NCBI GenBank assembly: GCA_009193035.1
Contig: SWDT01000186.1
Coordinates: forward strand, 62,001-126,000
DNA from: Halicephalobus mephisto
Lineage: Eukaryota > Nematoda > Chromadorea > Rhabditida > Panagrolaimidae
Direction of reading: 5' to 3'
DNA length: 64,000 nt
Within the stretch, counting starts at the first letter, position 1. Each line of letters starts with the position of its first letter. Below the pieces are notes generated by a model, which saw nothing but the letters and a program-made list of their open reading frames with translations, had not been told where the DNA came from and made no database searches. The translations under genes and the position numbers were made by a program. Of the stretch, positions 9,399 to 20,700 are shown piece after piece.

Positions 9399-9779
9399 TT
9401 TGGATTTGGAGAACTTTATGAAAAAACTAGTTTCAAAACTACACTATTATAAACAATTTTGAAAATTGAAAGTTGTTCGAATTTGGGGAAGAAAAGAAAA
9501 AATCTCTCCCCGACCGGGAATTGAACCCGGGTCTCGCACGTGACAGGCGCGGATACTAACCACTATACTATCGAGGATGGAGTCCGAGCCCTTAGGACGT
9601 CATTTTATAATAACGACCATTCATGCATTTTCTCAGTTTCGAACGTTCGTCGTAAGAACACGGAATAAAAGCAACTCCAACAAACAACTGCCTTGTTAGT
9701 AATCAAAAACAACCATTTCCAAATGTAAAACGTTGTTCAATTTTTCAACTTTTAATCAGTATTAAATTCTATGAGTTTT
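9399..9779. repeat. Left arm of 380 bp inverted repeat with tRNA-Asp
   Basis: This segment is nearly identical, in reverse complement, to 21,245-21,624. Homology covers both flanks of the tRNA gene, e.g. AGTCCGAGCCCTTAGGACGT and CGAACGTTCGTCGTAAGAAC, and stops abruptly outside. A few substitutions and small indels are visible in the outer flank. Confidence 0.9.
9506..9577 (-). tRNA. tRNA-Asp (GTC)
   Basis: The 72-base gene folds into a standard cloverleaf: acceptor TCCTCGA pairs with TCGGGGA, discriminator G, A-box TAGTATAGTGGTTAGTATC, anticodon loop CTGTCAC with anticodon GTC, and B-box GGGTTCAATTCCC. A run of six T's a few bases downstream serves as the Pol III terminator. No intron. It is identical to the copy at 21,443-21,514. 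Confidence 0.95.
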
Positions 9780-10429
9780 ACTTTTTAAGCAAAAGTAATA
9801 TCATATTAGATTTATTCAAATCCTTGTTGAAATCCTAATATTCGTAATAAAAATAATTAACAAAGTCATTCAATTTTGATTCGAGAAATTTTATTTTTTA
9901 AATAAATTTTTTTAAAATAATTTTTTTAAAAATAAAATTTTCGATTTGCAAAAAATCAAAAAATATTTAAAATTCATTGACGACATTTTTAGGCAAGACC
10001 AAAAGCAACGTGATTGGAATTTTCAAAAATTTTTAATTTTCAAATTTAATAATTTTTTTCAAATTTAAATTTTTTATTTTTAATTAATTTCGAAATTTAA
10101 AATTGACAACTTTGAACACGATAAAAGTTAAAATATTTAAAAATCGTAATTTGTGTGAAGGAAAAAAATATTCTATTATTTTTTATCTTTTTCAACGTTT
10201 AAACTTTGATAATTTCATTTATCTTATTTTTCGGCTTCTTTTGGTGTCGAAATTTCGATTTTCCGAAATTTTCATTAAGATAAGGAAATCAAATCTGTCT
10301 CAATTCAAGGTTCATAGGTTGAATAAAAATTTATAAAAAAATTGTGTAAACAGTGATTAGACCGTCATTCGTGTTTGGATCAAAATTGAGTTGTTAGATT
10401 CTTCTAAATTCCCGAATTTGAGTAAATCC
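9780..10429. other. A+T-rich non-coding DNA
   Basis: I see no gene here. Short open frames exist but are composed of A+T-rich codons without family features. Confidence 0.5.
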
Positions 10430-10770
10430 ATCTACTCGTGGATCTTCTCGAAGAACATCCATGGGGATATCTAATCGTTATTCTTGAAGTCAAGATTCCA
10501 TTTTTAATATTTAAATTTACTGAAATCTGTAACCTTAGAAGTCATTGTTTTTCAAAGTACTACCAGTAAGATAAGTAATCTGCTCCATTTCCGAATTCTG
10601 AAATACCTGATCTAACGTTTTTGAATTGTTTTAAAACATATCCATGTGGGATATCTAATTGTCCCTCTTGAAGTCAAGATTCCATTTTTTATATTTAAAT
10701 TTCCCATAATCTGTAACCTTACAAGTTATTGCTTTTCAAAGTGTTATCAGTAAGACGAGCTATCTAAGGT
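10430..10770. repeat. About 186 bp repeat, two units
   Basis: Units share ATCCATGTGGGATATCTAAT, CTTGAAGTCAAGATTCCATT, AATCTGTAACCTTAGAAGT and CTGCTCCATTTCCGAATTC. The same unit recurs in about three tandem copies at 12,980-13,500. No coding capacity. Confidence 0.8.
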
Positions 10771-11199
10771 GGGATCCCTTATATAGAAATAATGGACTAA
10801 AAGTTGATTTCAAAGATGACGTAAAGACCGATTTTGTGTTTTGTGATTCTCTGGACAAAATAAATATTGTCTTGCTTTTTTTTTCAGAATTTTTTAGCGG
10901 GCCGTTTTATCGAAAAAATCAGTATTATTAGTTATCATCTTTTTATTATTTTTTTCAAGGTTTTTATGAAATCAAAATTGTTTTTTGAGGATCGAAACAC
11001 GTATCTTCAGTACTCCAGCGCTAACTAGTCTTAAAGGTTCTCCATATTCGACCAATGGGCATTACAGCCATGGATGCGAAATGGATTGGAACGTCTGATC
11101 GTTGGTGTGGGGATCGGTCTCTGAAGAGCATGCTTATTGTATATTTCTCTGCCCCTATCCACTATATTGGGTTTTTAGCCCCGGTGTCAACGTAGTTAA

Positions 11200-11640
11200 A
11201 GATGATAGTAGTGAAGAGAATGACAGATGATTCATCAATGCCAAAGAGACAAGCGAATCTCTACGCTTCCCTATTAGTGTGTTTGATTCGCGTTTTGTGT
11301 TTATCGAAATCATACAATGCTTTAAGTAATCGTAATGTATTATGTACAGCAGAAGTTTGATATAAGATACTTCTGCTATAACATATCCCAGGTTATAGCA
11401 TACGGTCTGAGTGAGTTTAGTTAGTCTGTCTTCAAATTTATCCCCTCTCTATTATATCCTTTCTCATAACATACGCTTTGCCCGGTCCCAATGGGGTATC
11501 TTATATCCAAGTTCTACTGTATTATATCTTGCTTTACCGCGGTTATTATAACTATCGCTTTCTTTGGTTTAATTGCCCAAGTTTGAGGCAATAAAGAGAC
11601 TGATACTAATCAGTAGTAAGAAGGATTACTATGTTTACTC
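11200..11640. mobile_element. Interspersed repeat, copy 1 (nested MITE inside)
   Basis: Blocks ATGCTTTAAGTAATCGTAAT and CTAATCAG(C/T)A(A/G)TAAGAAGG, together with AGAGACAAgcgaatCTCTACGCTTC-like sequence, also occur at 37,980-38,455. In both copies a pogo/Tigger-like MITE sits at the same internal position. No open reading frame of a transposase is left, so class cannot be assigned. Confidence 0.65.
11345..11521. mobile_element. Pogo/Tigger-like MITE (family 1)
   Basis: A roughly 175 bp palindromic element with TA at each end and terminal inverted repeats like CAGTAGAACTTGGATATAAG. This copy is diverged at its left end (CAGCAGAAG). Internal blocks include ACACCGTATATTATAAG-type sequence in reverse complement. 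Confidence 0.7.
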
Positions 11641-11819
11641 GGTATAGTTCTTAAAGGTTAGGACCACCTTTTACTTTCACACGTTGTTGTGTGTACCCCT
11701 TGCCTTCCATATCGGTAACACCTGGGTTGGACTAGGCATGGGGTGTTTACAGGTTCGAAACCGCGACTTTCCCAATGGCAAGCAGCGTGACTAATGTACA
11801 GAACATTAAAACTGTTTAT

Positions 11820-11990
11820 TACACATCGTTCGATCGTGGTGGGGCTTCTAATCCACGTGAAGATGAGAAAAAAGTAAAAATTGATTTATTAAACTTGCAG
11901 ATTTGAGGCAAACAACTCCAATGACGATTTCGCAATTCTCAACTTTCCCATCAAAGTTAAATCATAAATTCCTCGTTTATCGTCAGAATA
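11820..11990. repeat. Dispersed repeat fragment, possible LTR remnant
   Basis: GGCTTCTAATCCACG, AGATGAGAAAAAAGTAAAAA and TTTATTAAACTTGCAG resemble 27,955-28,030 (TTTCTGATCCACGGG, AGATGAGAAAGAGAT, TTTATTAAGTCGGAG). The two copies are diverged and no coding sequence remains. Confidence 0.4.
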
Positions 11991-11993
11991 TTT

Positions 11994-12262
11994 CCTTTCG
12001 GGACCAAGCGCTCTCTATCGATGTTAAGGCAATCCGTTCGAGACCAAGCGCTCTTTGTCGGTGCTAAAGGAATCCGTTCGGGACCAAGCGCTCTCTATTG
12101 ATGTTAAGGAAATCCGTTCGGGACCAAACGCTCTTTGTCGGTGCTAAAGGAATCCGTTCGGGACCAAGTGCTCTCTATTGATGTTAAGGAAATCCGTTCG
12201 GGACCAAGCGCTTTCTGTCGGTACTGAAGGAATCCGTTTGGGACCAAGTACTCTCTGTCGAT
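11994..12262. repeat. 40 bp minisatellite with two alternating unit types
   Basis: About six and a half units of 40 bp share TCCGTTCGGGACCAAGCGCT. Units alternate between a CTCTAT(C/T)GATGTTAAGGAAA type and a CTTTGTCGGTGCTAAAGGAA type, giving an 80 bp higher-order period. A short frame through it is not protein-like. Confidence 0.9.
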
Positions 12263-12979
12263 CGCGCTTCCTATTAGGGATGGATTACTCGATCCAACAA
12301 TTAGTTAAGCAAAGATGTAAGAAATTTGATGTTCCCCCAATGATGACTCAGTTTACTCGAGCAATCAAGGAAAAATTAACTATAGCTTTGAAAAATTCAA
12401 TATTGTCACTCTTCTTTTTGATTTCTGGATGACGTCATTGCTGCAAAATAACGCGGAAGTTGGTTCTTGCGCTTCAGGAATTTTCGTTCTAAAATTTTTT
12501 AAAATTTCTGCAATAAAGTGGTCATTGTACAAAATTTATTAATTTTCATTTTTTACATATTTTTATGTCGATTTTTTATTTAAAAAATTAATTTAAAATA
12601 AAAATCGATAAATTAAAAAAATTAATTTTTTGTAAAATTTCGAATAATAAAGTTGAAATTAAACATTTCCAAGTTACTGTAGCTTTAGAAATTAATTTTT
12701 TATGTTTGAAGATTTAAGTCAGGGAAAACAAAAAAATCATGTTATTTCAAAAAAATAATTCCGATTTCTTCATATATTTGACTTTTTTAGAGCCTTGTAC
12801 CATGCCGTGACTCCTTGTCTTAGTGGTCCAAGAAATGATCTTCAAAAAGTATAAAAATGTAAAAATTGATCAATAACAAATTTCAAAATTGATTATCTTT
12901 TATTAGTAGGATTGAACAAATATCTGTTAATTTATTTGCTCTTTCACTTATCAGTTTCTTTTTTGTCTATTTGTTCATC
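12263..12979. other. A+T-rich non-coding DNA
   Basis: No gene or recognisable element seen. Confidence 0.5.
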
Positions 12980-13500
12980 TACTCGTGGATTTTCTCGAAG
13001 AACATCCATGAGGATATCTAATCGTTGTTCTTGAAGTCAAGATTCTGATTTTGGTAGTTAAATTTACTGAAATCTGTAACCTTAGAAGTTATTGCTTTTC
13101 AAAGTATTACCAGTATAATAAGTAATCTGCTCCATTTCCGAATTCTGAAATACCTGATCTAACGTCTTTGAATTGTTTTAAAACATATCCATGTGGGATA
13201 TCTAATTGTCCCTCTTGAAGTCAAGATTCCATTTTTTATATTTAAATTTCCCATAATCTGTAACCTTAGAAGTTATTGTTTTTCAAAGCATTACCAGTAG
13301 AATAAGTAATCTGCTCCATTTCCGAATTCTGAAATACCTGATCTAACGTCTTTGAATTGTTTTAAAACATATCCATGTGGGATATCAAATTGTCCCTCTT
13401 GAAGTCAAGATTCCATTTTTTATATTTAAATTTACTAAAATCTGTAACTTTACAAGTTATTGTTTTTCAAAGCATTATCAATAGGACGACTTGCCAGGTT
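12980..13500. repeat. About 186 bp repeat, three tandem units
   Basis: Three successive copies of the unit described at 10,430-10,770; adjacent units differ by only a few bases (e.g. TACCAGTATAATAAGTAATC against TACCAGTAGAATAAGTAATC). Confidence 0.85.
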
Positions 13501-13739
13501 ACAATGGCAAGTTCTAAAATGACTGGTTCATGTCGAGATGTATCTTGTAACAGTAAGCACACACTTGTTTCTATTTTAAAGTTGCATTAGTCTACCTGAG
13601 GTGAAAATGAATTAATTTTATTTAAGCATAAAAATTGAAAAATTACTTCTTTGAATTTTCCAAAAATCGTGGATTATACCGTAATTGACAAAGTTACTAA
13701 ATAATGAAATTACTTTTTTCAGATATTTGATCGATAACG

Positions 13740-14335
13740 ATGATCCCGAAGATTTTGTTTTTGATTTTTTTGTTAAAAATTACAGGTTAGTTTATTAAAA
13801 AATTACAAAAGTCCGATTTTTTATGTTTTTCACAGTAAAATTATGTCTGACCTAAAAAGTCAAATTTACAATTTTCCGATTTTCCGATTTTTATAGATTG
13901 GTAATGGTCGTAAGATTAAAGTAAATTTTTATTTTATTTTTAGAAGCTCTGAACTGCTATTTCTGTCTCGGGTCCTTGAAGTCCTGCAACGACACTTGTT
14001 ATGGAGAAAAATGCATGATTACGTCATCTCCTCAGGGAACGGTCAGACGGGATTGCATCAACGGCTCCGATCCGGTCTTCGACTTTCTCGGACTTCAGTA
14101 CACTGCCGACGGAGAAACTTCTATCACGTGTAATTCGAACGACTTCTGCAACGGTGATTTCGAAAAAAACCAAAATTTGTTGTTGATCAAAAATATCTGG
14201 ATGATTGGTTTTATTGCGGCTCTTTATCTTCTTTTATACTTGGTATTGGGGGGAATACTGTATTACTATACAAAAATCCTTATTGAAGACAACCAAGAAC
14301 ATCGAGATTTCGAAATGATCAGTTTTGTTGTTTGA
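13740..14335 (+). CDS. Ly6/uPAR-like type I membrane protein B
   Basis: Two exons: 13740-13785 and 13944-14335; 145 residues; phase-1 intron placed right after the signal peptide (MIPKILFLIFLLKIT). The ectodomain has eight cysteines starting NCYFC and ending DFCNGD, with CYGEKC, RRDC, NGS sequon and DPVFDF. A single helix follows (IGFIAALYLLLYLVLGGILY), then a 25-residue cytosolic tail ending EMISFVV. A TTTTTTCAG acceptor without a matching donor lies 17 bases upstream of the ATG and is the likely spliced-leader site. Function unknown; worm Ly6 proteins of this size act as cell-surface modulators in some cases, but nothing here shows a partner. Confidence 0.8.
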
Positions 14336-15190
14336 TGATCTCTGTTTTTTCGTTTGTCATGGTACATTGGAATTAATTTTAATTTTAAACGCTGTGAAAT
14401 TGCTTAATAAAAATATTTAAATCAAATTAATTTTCTTAGAGATTTCACAATATTGATCACAATGGTATTTGATTATTTATTTAAATTTTTTCGAACGTTT
14501 TGTTATTTGTTTCGGAGTAATCGATAAAAAAATTTTATTAATTTATTTGATTTTCAAATTGGAGTTAATTTAAAAAAAGATTAGAATTGAAATTGATTTT
14601 TGAATAAAGTTACTTTAGTTCGAATTTAGATTCTTAGAATTTAAAATTCAAACTCTTAGGTTTGAATTCAATTTTTAAATTCGAATTAGTTTAAAAAAGA
14701 TTAAAATTGAAATTGATTTTCTATTAGAATTTGAATTTCTCGATTTTTGAATAAAGTTACTTTAGTTCGAATCAGGATTCTTAGAATTCAAAATTCGAAG
14801 TTTTATGTTTGAATTCAATTTTCAAATTGGAGTTAATTTAAAAAAAGATTAGAATTGAAACTGATTTTGGAATAAAGTTACTTTAGTTTGAATTTAGATT
14901 CTTAGAATTCAAAATTCGAAGTTTTAAGTTTGAATTCGATTTTTTCGATTTTCAAATCTGAATTCAAAATGAATTAAAATTCGGTTCAAAATTGACTCCA
15001 ATTTTGAAATTCAATAGATATGGTCAATTCTAAGAAATTATTATTGGAATGTTTATTACTCATTGGTTTTCAATAAACAGTGATAAGATTCTAACTCAAT
15101 TCAAAAGCATGTCTATTTCATAACTTCCATGTTTGCTTTCCTAAGAAACAAAAGACAAACATGGATCAGTCGATTTAAAAAGAATTTTTC
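14336..15190. repeat. Tandem repeats in intergenic DNA
   Basis: About 14,550-14,960 holds three diverged copies of a unit containing GGAGTTAATTTAAAAAAAGA and AATAAAGTTACTTTAGTTCG. The remainder is A+T rich with no gene. Confidence 0.7.
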
Positions 15191-15370
15191 CTTCAAATCA
15201 TTTTTATTTTTTTTTAAAATTATTTTTAATTTTTTTTAAAATCATTTTTATTTTTTTTAGAATTATTTTTTATTTTTTTTAGAATTATTTTTATTTTTTT
15301 TAGAATTATTTTTATTTTTTTTAGAATTATTTTTTATTTTTTTTAGAATTATTTTTATTTTTTTTTTGTA
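15190..15370. repeat. T-rich microsatellite
   Basis: Iterations of a roughly 24 bp unit TTTTTTAGAATTATTTTTAT, ending at the start of the next gene's upstream region. Confidence 0.85.
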
Positions 15371-15427
15371 AATCGTGGATTATAATTAATAAAATTACGA
15401 AATTTGAATATTTTTAGATTCACATTC

Positions 15428-16994
15428 ATGATGAAAATTCAGAAATTACTTCGATTTTTGCTCTTGTGGGAGATTGTAGGTAAGGTTATTAACGAAAATT
15501 TGTCATTATCTAAGCTTGTTTATGATGTTGTTTTTGGTACCGCCATGTCTAGCCTAAAAATCGAATCAATAATTATCAATTTTTCGATTTTTGTCAATTA
15601 ATAGTTCCTGACGTTAAAATCAATTTTTTCTGATAAAAAAAAATAAAACAGTTGATATCAAAATCAAATTGAATTTTTGTGGATAAACTGAGTAGACTAA
15701 CCTGGCCAAATGTTGCGGGCAGACTGCAGATTTGATTTCGAAATTTTCATGAACTTAAATATAAAATACTAATCAATTTGCTGGAATGTTGCGAGCAGAC
15801 TGCGAATTTTGATGTTAACTTATCTATCAAAATGTTGCGAGCAAACTGCAGATTTGATTTCGAAATTTTTATGAACGTAAATATAAAATACTAATCAATT
15901 TGCCGGAATGTTGCGGGCAGATTGCGAATTTTGATACTAACTTATCTATCAAAATGTTGCGAGCAGATTGCTGATTTTAACTTTGATTTCGAAATTTCCA
16001 TAAATGTAAAAACACAAATATCTACCGATCTGCCGGAATGTTGCGGGCAGATTGCAGATTTTAACTTTGATTTCGGAATTTCCATAAATGTAAAAATAAA
16101 AATACTAATCAATTTGCCAGAATGTTGCGAGCAAACTGCAGATTTGATTTCGAAATTTTCATGAACGTAAATATAAAATACTAATCAATTTGCCGGAATG
16201 TTGCGAGCAGACTGCAGATTTTAACTTTGATTTCGAAATTTCCATAAATGTAAAAACACAAATATCTACCGATCTGCCGGAATGTTGCGAGCAGACTGCG
16301 AATTTTGATGTTAACTTATCTATCAAAATGTTGCGAGCAAACTGCAGATTTGATTTCAAAATTTTTATGAACGTAAATATAAAATACTAATCAATTTGCT
16401 GGAATGTTGCGAGCAGACTGCAGATTTTAATTTATCAAAATGTTGCGAGCAGACTGCGAATTTTGATGTTAACTTATCTATCAACATGCTGCGGGCAGAC
16501 TGCAGATTTTAACTTTGATTTTGATGTTGATCTCTTTCTAAATTTTATTACTGATTATTTATTTGTATTTTATTTTGTTTCTAGAAGCTTTGAACTGCCA
16601 CTGTTGTTTTGGTCCAATGGAGTTCTGCAACGACATATGTACAGGAGAAAAATGCATGATTGTACGCTCTCCTCAGGGCACACTGAGACGGGATTGCATC
16701 ACCAACTCAGATCCCGTTTTCGATTTCATCGGATTCAAGTACACTGAAGACGGAGAATACGCCATCATCTGCAATAAAAGTGACTTTTGCAACAGAGATT
16801 TCGAAACAGTCAAGAACGGTTCATGGATCGAAGTCTTCTGGAAAATCGGCCTCATCCTGGCCGCTTGTGTTTTCGTTCCGGCGACTCTGGGGTTACTGTG
16901 GTACTGTATGAAGAATCTCCTCCAAACCAGAACGAAACCGAAACAAAGAACTGCCAATTTCGAAATGGACGAATTCCTTCCTCAAAGATCTTGA
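15428..16994 (+). CDS. Ly6/uPAR-like type I membrane protein C
   Basis: Two exons: 15428-15479 (signal peptide MMKIQKLLRFLLLWEIV) and 16585-16994; 153 residues; phase-1 intron in the conserved place but 1,105 bp long because it is filled by a minisatellite. The ectodomain runs from NCHCC to SDFCN, with CTGEKC, RRDC, a NSD/DPVFDF block and GFKYTEDGE; the transmembrane helix is around IGLILAACVFVPATLGLLWY; the tail has about 30 residues ending LPQRS. Closest in sequence to paralog B (shared ALNC, CNDxC, GEKCM, SPQGT). An ATATTTTTAG acceptor lies about 10 bases before the ATG. Function unknown. Confidence 0.8.
15700..16510. repeat. Minisatellite inside the Ly6-C intron
   Basis: Units of roughly 60-80 bp share TTGC(C/T)GGAATGTTGCGAGCAG, ACTGCAGATTTGATTTCGAA and ATGAACGTAAATATAAAATA or a variant TAAATGTAAAAACACAAATA. 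About ten units of two or three subtypes are mixed. Some frames stay open over 60-80 codons (LPECCEQTADF-like), which I treat as a consequence of repetition. Confidence 0.9.
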
Positions 16995-18047
16995 TTTTTT
17001 ACTTTCTAACTCCACCATGGTACTTGACATTAGTTTTTTTACAGTATTACTAATATTCCGGCTGTGTTTCATTAGAAATAAAATATTTTTGATTTTTTAT
17101 AAAATGAAACTTTTTAAACTTTTTATAAAATTAAATATTTTTGATTTTTTATAAAATGAAACTTTTTAAATTTTTTATAAAATTGAATATTTTTGATTTT
17201 TTATAAAATTGAATATTTTAAATTTTTTTTGAAAATAAAATATTTTAAATTTTCTACTAAAATGAAACTTTTTAAATTTTTTTTTTTCAAAATTAAATAT
17301 TTTAAATTTTTTTTGAAAATTAAATATTTTATATTTTTTACTAAAATTAAATTTATCTTTTTTTAAATTATTTTAAATAGATATTTTACGAAATATATAG
17401 CAATGGATAAAAAAATCTTAAATTTTTTCTAAATAAAGAAAAATATTAAAAAATAAATTTCAAATTTTAGAAAATACGGCAAATATAGGAATAATTTAAA
17501 AAGTTTTAATTTTAATAACGTTTTTATTTATTTACTAAGAATCTTCCAGAAGCCATTGGAAAAATTCTGAAACCTTCGAAAAATTTAAATAATTTTAAGA
17601 ATTTTCTAAAATTTTAAAGATATTTTTGGAATTTTAAAATTTATTAAAAATTTTTAAAACCTTCGAAAAATTTAAATAATTTTAAAAATTTTCTAGAATC
17701 TTAAAGATATTTCTAAATTTTTTGATAAATTTAAATAATTTTAAGAATTTTCTAGAATTTTAAAAATTTTCTAGAATCTTAAAAAATTTTAGAATTTTAC
17801 AGTATCCATCAAGAAACTTTAAATTTTTGGAATTTTATGGAAATTTCTGGAATTGGAAAATTTCGAAATTGTGTGTGAAAAATTTTTATTTTTTAATAAT
17901 TTTTTTAATTCGAGATTTCAAAAAGTTTTTTCGAGGAATGAAATCAGTTTTGTTCGATTTTTTGAAGTTTTGAAAACTTTTTTTTATTTTTTGTTTTCAG
18001 AATTCTTCGGTTTCGAAATTGAATATTTACGTCACGTGATCTCCAGG
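16995..18047. other. Gene-free A+T-rich spacer
   Basis: Low-complexity iterations such as TTTTTGATTTTTTATAAAAT (17,070-17,350) and AAATTTAAATAATTTTAAGA (17,570-17,780). A TTTTTTGTTTTCAG acceptor at about 18,000 is the probable spliced-leader site of the next gene. No coding sequence. Confidence 0.55.
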
Positions 18048-18774
18048 ATGAAGAACTTTTTTGTCATCTGGTTGATCATGTCCGTTTTCGTCCCGAATTT
18101 CGTCATCGGTGAAATTTTCGATTTTTAATTTTTATAATTTTTAACTTCTTTAACTTTTTAAAAGTTTTTACCTTTTTTACCTTTTTTAACTTTTTTAACT
18201 TTTTTAACTTTTTTAACTTTTTTAACTTTTTTAACTTTTTTAACTTTTTTAACTTTTTTAACTTTTTTAACTTTTTTAACTTTTTTAACTTTTTTAACTT
18301 TTTTAACTTTTTTAACTTTTTTAACTTTTTAAATTTTTATTTTTAGGAATCTTCGTCAAGTGTTTTGATTGTTTCGGGAGCGAAATTTGCAAAAATGTTT
18401 GTTCTGGAGACAGATGTCTTTTTCTAAAATCGCCTCAGGGGTTCGAACGTCGAAGTTGTTTGAACAATTCCAATCTGGATCCGGTGTTGAACTTCAGCGG
18501 ATTCCGGCATTCAGAAGACGGGGAAGACGCTTTTATCTGTTTCGACGACTTCTGCAACGAAGAATTCGCTTCTGTCAAAATTCATAAAAAAGTAATTCCA
18601 AAAAATTTCCATAATGCTAAATCACTTATTTGGTATACTGTAACTATAATGGTTATTTTTATTATTTTAATTTCGTATGGATTTTATTTTCTTCGTCATC
18701 GGAATTCTGGAATCCCCCGTCTGGTCAGCCATGGATGTCCTTCCGAAACCAAATTTTTGAACAAAATTGTTTAA
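18048..18774 (+). CDS. Ly6/uPAR-like type I membrane protein D
   Basis: Two exons: 18048-18108 (signal peptide MKNFFVIWLIMSVFVPNFVI) and 18347-18774; 162 residues; phase-1 intron. The ectodomain begins VKCFDCF and ends FDDFCNEE, with CSGDRC, RRSC, a NNS sequon, LDPVLNF and GFRHSEDGE. The membrane helix is YTVTIMVIFIILISYGFYFL, followed by a basic tail. With paralog E it forms a subgroup (NNS/DPxxxFxGF, CLxLxSxxGFxRRxCLNN). The last seven codons and stop are also the first unit of a 30 bp tandem repeat. The intron is largely a TAACTTTTTT array. Confidence 0.8.
18150..18335. repeat. 10 bp microsatellite in the Ly6-D intron
   Basis: About 16 near-perfect copies of TTAACTTTTT. Very homogeneous, so recently expanded or kept uniform. 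Confidence 0.92.
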
Positions 18775-18915
18775 TTTTTATATTTTTGAACAAAATTGTT
18801 TAATTTTTGTATTTTTTAACAAAATTGTTTAATTTTTGTATTTTTAAAACAAAATTGTTTAATTTTGTATTTTTAAAACAAAATTGTTTAATTTTTGTAT
18901 GTTTGAACAAAATTT
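18753..18915. repeat. 30 bp tandem repeat starting inside the Ly6-D stop region
   Basis: Five units of TTTTTGAACAAAATTGTTTA followed by ATTTTTGTA; the first unit encodes the last codons and stop of the gene. Confidence 0.9.
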
Positions 18916-19160
18916 AAAAACAATTAAATTTTTTATTAATTTTATAAAATAATTCTAAAAAAATTTCTTTATATTTTTACAAATTAATTTTTTTTTGGAT
19001 TTTTAATTTTTTTTAAATATTTCTTTTAAAAAATGTTTTTTGTAAATTTTTTTGAGAAAATAATTTAATTTTTAAGGGAATATTTTTGTAAACTTAATAA
19101 AAATAAGTTATTTTGAAGTGTAAATAATTTTTGATTTTTTTAGTCATTTTTGGCATTTGA
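18916..19160. other. A+T-rich spacer
   Basis: No gene seen. Confidence 0.5.
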
Positions 19161-19779
19161 AGATCTAGTTCATCCGCTGTCGTGGTGGAGCAGATCCTTC
19201 AGTCCGTTATGTTCCTCGTGATTTCTGGCGAGTTGAACAGGTGCGTTCGGGTTTCTGTTTTCGTCACTGAGAATACTTCTTGGATGACTTTGAAGTTTAT
19301 TCTGGATATGTATTCTCCACGATCGGAGATATCCAGAACATTCGAGGCTAATCCATTCTCTCCCCATTGAGGAGATGACAGGGAACATATCACGTTATAC
19401 AGTGTTTCCCTGAGTGTAACATTATTATATCTATTGTGACTCGGAGTACGACGAATAGGGAGAGATGTACTTGAGTCTTTATAGAACAACAAATCACAGT
19501 TCTTCATAGAAATATATCATTAAACAACAACACAACAATAAACCTCGTGGGGTTACGGTGGTCGTGCTAAGATCGCTTAATCAGGAAGTGCCACCTGCAT
19601 GACGTCTCCTCAAGTCCCAACAATATCACAATATTGTTGTTCTGGACGTGCAATCTCCACGACCAGGGATATCTAGAATGCCTGAGGCTAAACAGTCCTC
19701 TCTTTCCTGAGAAGTACAAAAAGCAACGTTTCGTACAAGTAGGAGTTCTCTAAGTGTTGCTTTTATATTATTAATATTA

Positions 19780-19950
19780 CATACAAAAAACATAACTTTT
19801 GGCTCTGTAAAAATTGCAAAATGTAACAAAAATATAACACAATTGTCACATATTTTATAAATATTTAACATTTGTGACGAAAATTGAAACTTAATAGTGA
19901 CGATTTGCATTTGTTACTCAATCAAAAGTTATACTTCTTTTTTGTGTAGA
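19780..19950. mobile_element. MITE-like hairpin (family 3), copy 1
   Basis: Ends are inverted: ACAAAAAACATAACTTTTGG at the left and CAAAAGTTATACTTCTTTTT at the right, with a shared interior (AATAGTGACGATTTGCATTT). A second copy is at 20,018-20,182. Confidence 0.6.
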
Positions 19951-20017
19951 GATTTTGGATAGTGTCTATTTCGAACTCAAATCAGAGATTTCTAGTCACT
20001 ATCCAAAAACAGCTCCA

Positions 20018-20182
20018 ATACACAAAAAACATAATTTTTGACTTTGTACCAATTACGAAATGTCATATAATCATCACATTTTCATGAATATTTGACTTTT
20101 GTGATGGAAATTGAAACAAAATAGTGACGATTTGCATTTGTTACTGCGCCAAAAGTTACGCTTTTTGTGTGTATTAATATTG
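20018..20182. mobile_element. MITE-like hairpin (family 3), copy 2
   Basis: Starts ACACAAAAAACATAATTTTT and ends CAAAAGTTACGCTTTTTGTG; the interior matches copy 1 (AATAGTGACGATTTGCATTT). Confidence 0.6.
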
Positions 20183-20700
20183 TTCCATATTATATTATAT
20201 TTAATCTTACTAAAATACATAACAAAGCTAAACTATCCTATGCTGCGTCTTCTACGAATCTCTTCATCACTTTTGCGATCACGCGTGACTAGTTGGTCCT
20301 AGTTGTTCTGTGTCCATTAAATTTCGCACGTTCTCTAAGAAAGTGAAAACTATGAAAATCAATAAAATTCTGATTGATTATCTCTATACTCATTGTCTTT
20401 ATGATCGATGTTTCTCTAAATTTTCATTAAAAATTCATAATTTTTATTTTTGATTTTTACACAAAATTTTCTCTTTGATATTTAAAAATAGAAAATTTCA
20501 GGTAATTTAACATTAGAAAGTGTGGACACATAGTCCTTAGGACCGGGGATATCCAGAACACCGAAGTCTTAACAGTCCCTTTTATCCATTGAGGAGTACA
20601 AAAAGGAACACTTCGGTTAATCCGGACTCCCCCGGGTGTAGCTCTGATAGTTATGATATTTGTTCCTATTTTGTATTGTGTCTCATTCTAAGTAAAAGAC

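Larger units (their letters stand above)
19165..20700. repeat. Cluster of degenerate dispersed repeats
   Basis: Three diverged copies (about 19,310-19,390, 19,645-19,735, 20,525-20,630) share GATATCCAGAACA(T/C)TCGA-like sequence, a CCATTGAGGAG or CTGAGAAGTAC block, and a following GGAACA block. The left end (GTTCATCCGCTGTCGTGGTG) recurs at 24,226-24,285. The source element is not recognisable and no transposase frame is left. Confidence 0.6.

Noticed and set aside
11820..11990. Intact LTR retrotransposon
   Set aside because: Only diverged fragments related to 27,955-28,030; no paired LTRs, no gag or pol frame.
11994..12262. Possible CRISPR-like array
   Set aside because: Units of 40 bp are contiguous with no unique spacers; this is a minisatellite in a eukaryotic genome.
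15922..16390. Cys-containing repeated frames (LPECCEQTADF) in the Ly6-C intron
   Set aside because: Several frames on both strands stay open only because the DNA is a minisatellite; the conserved splice sites of the host gene span the region.
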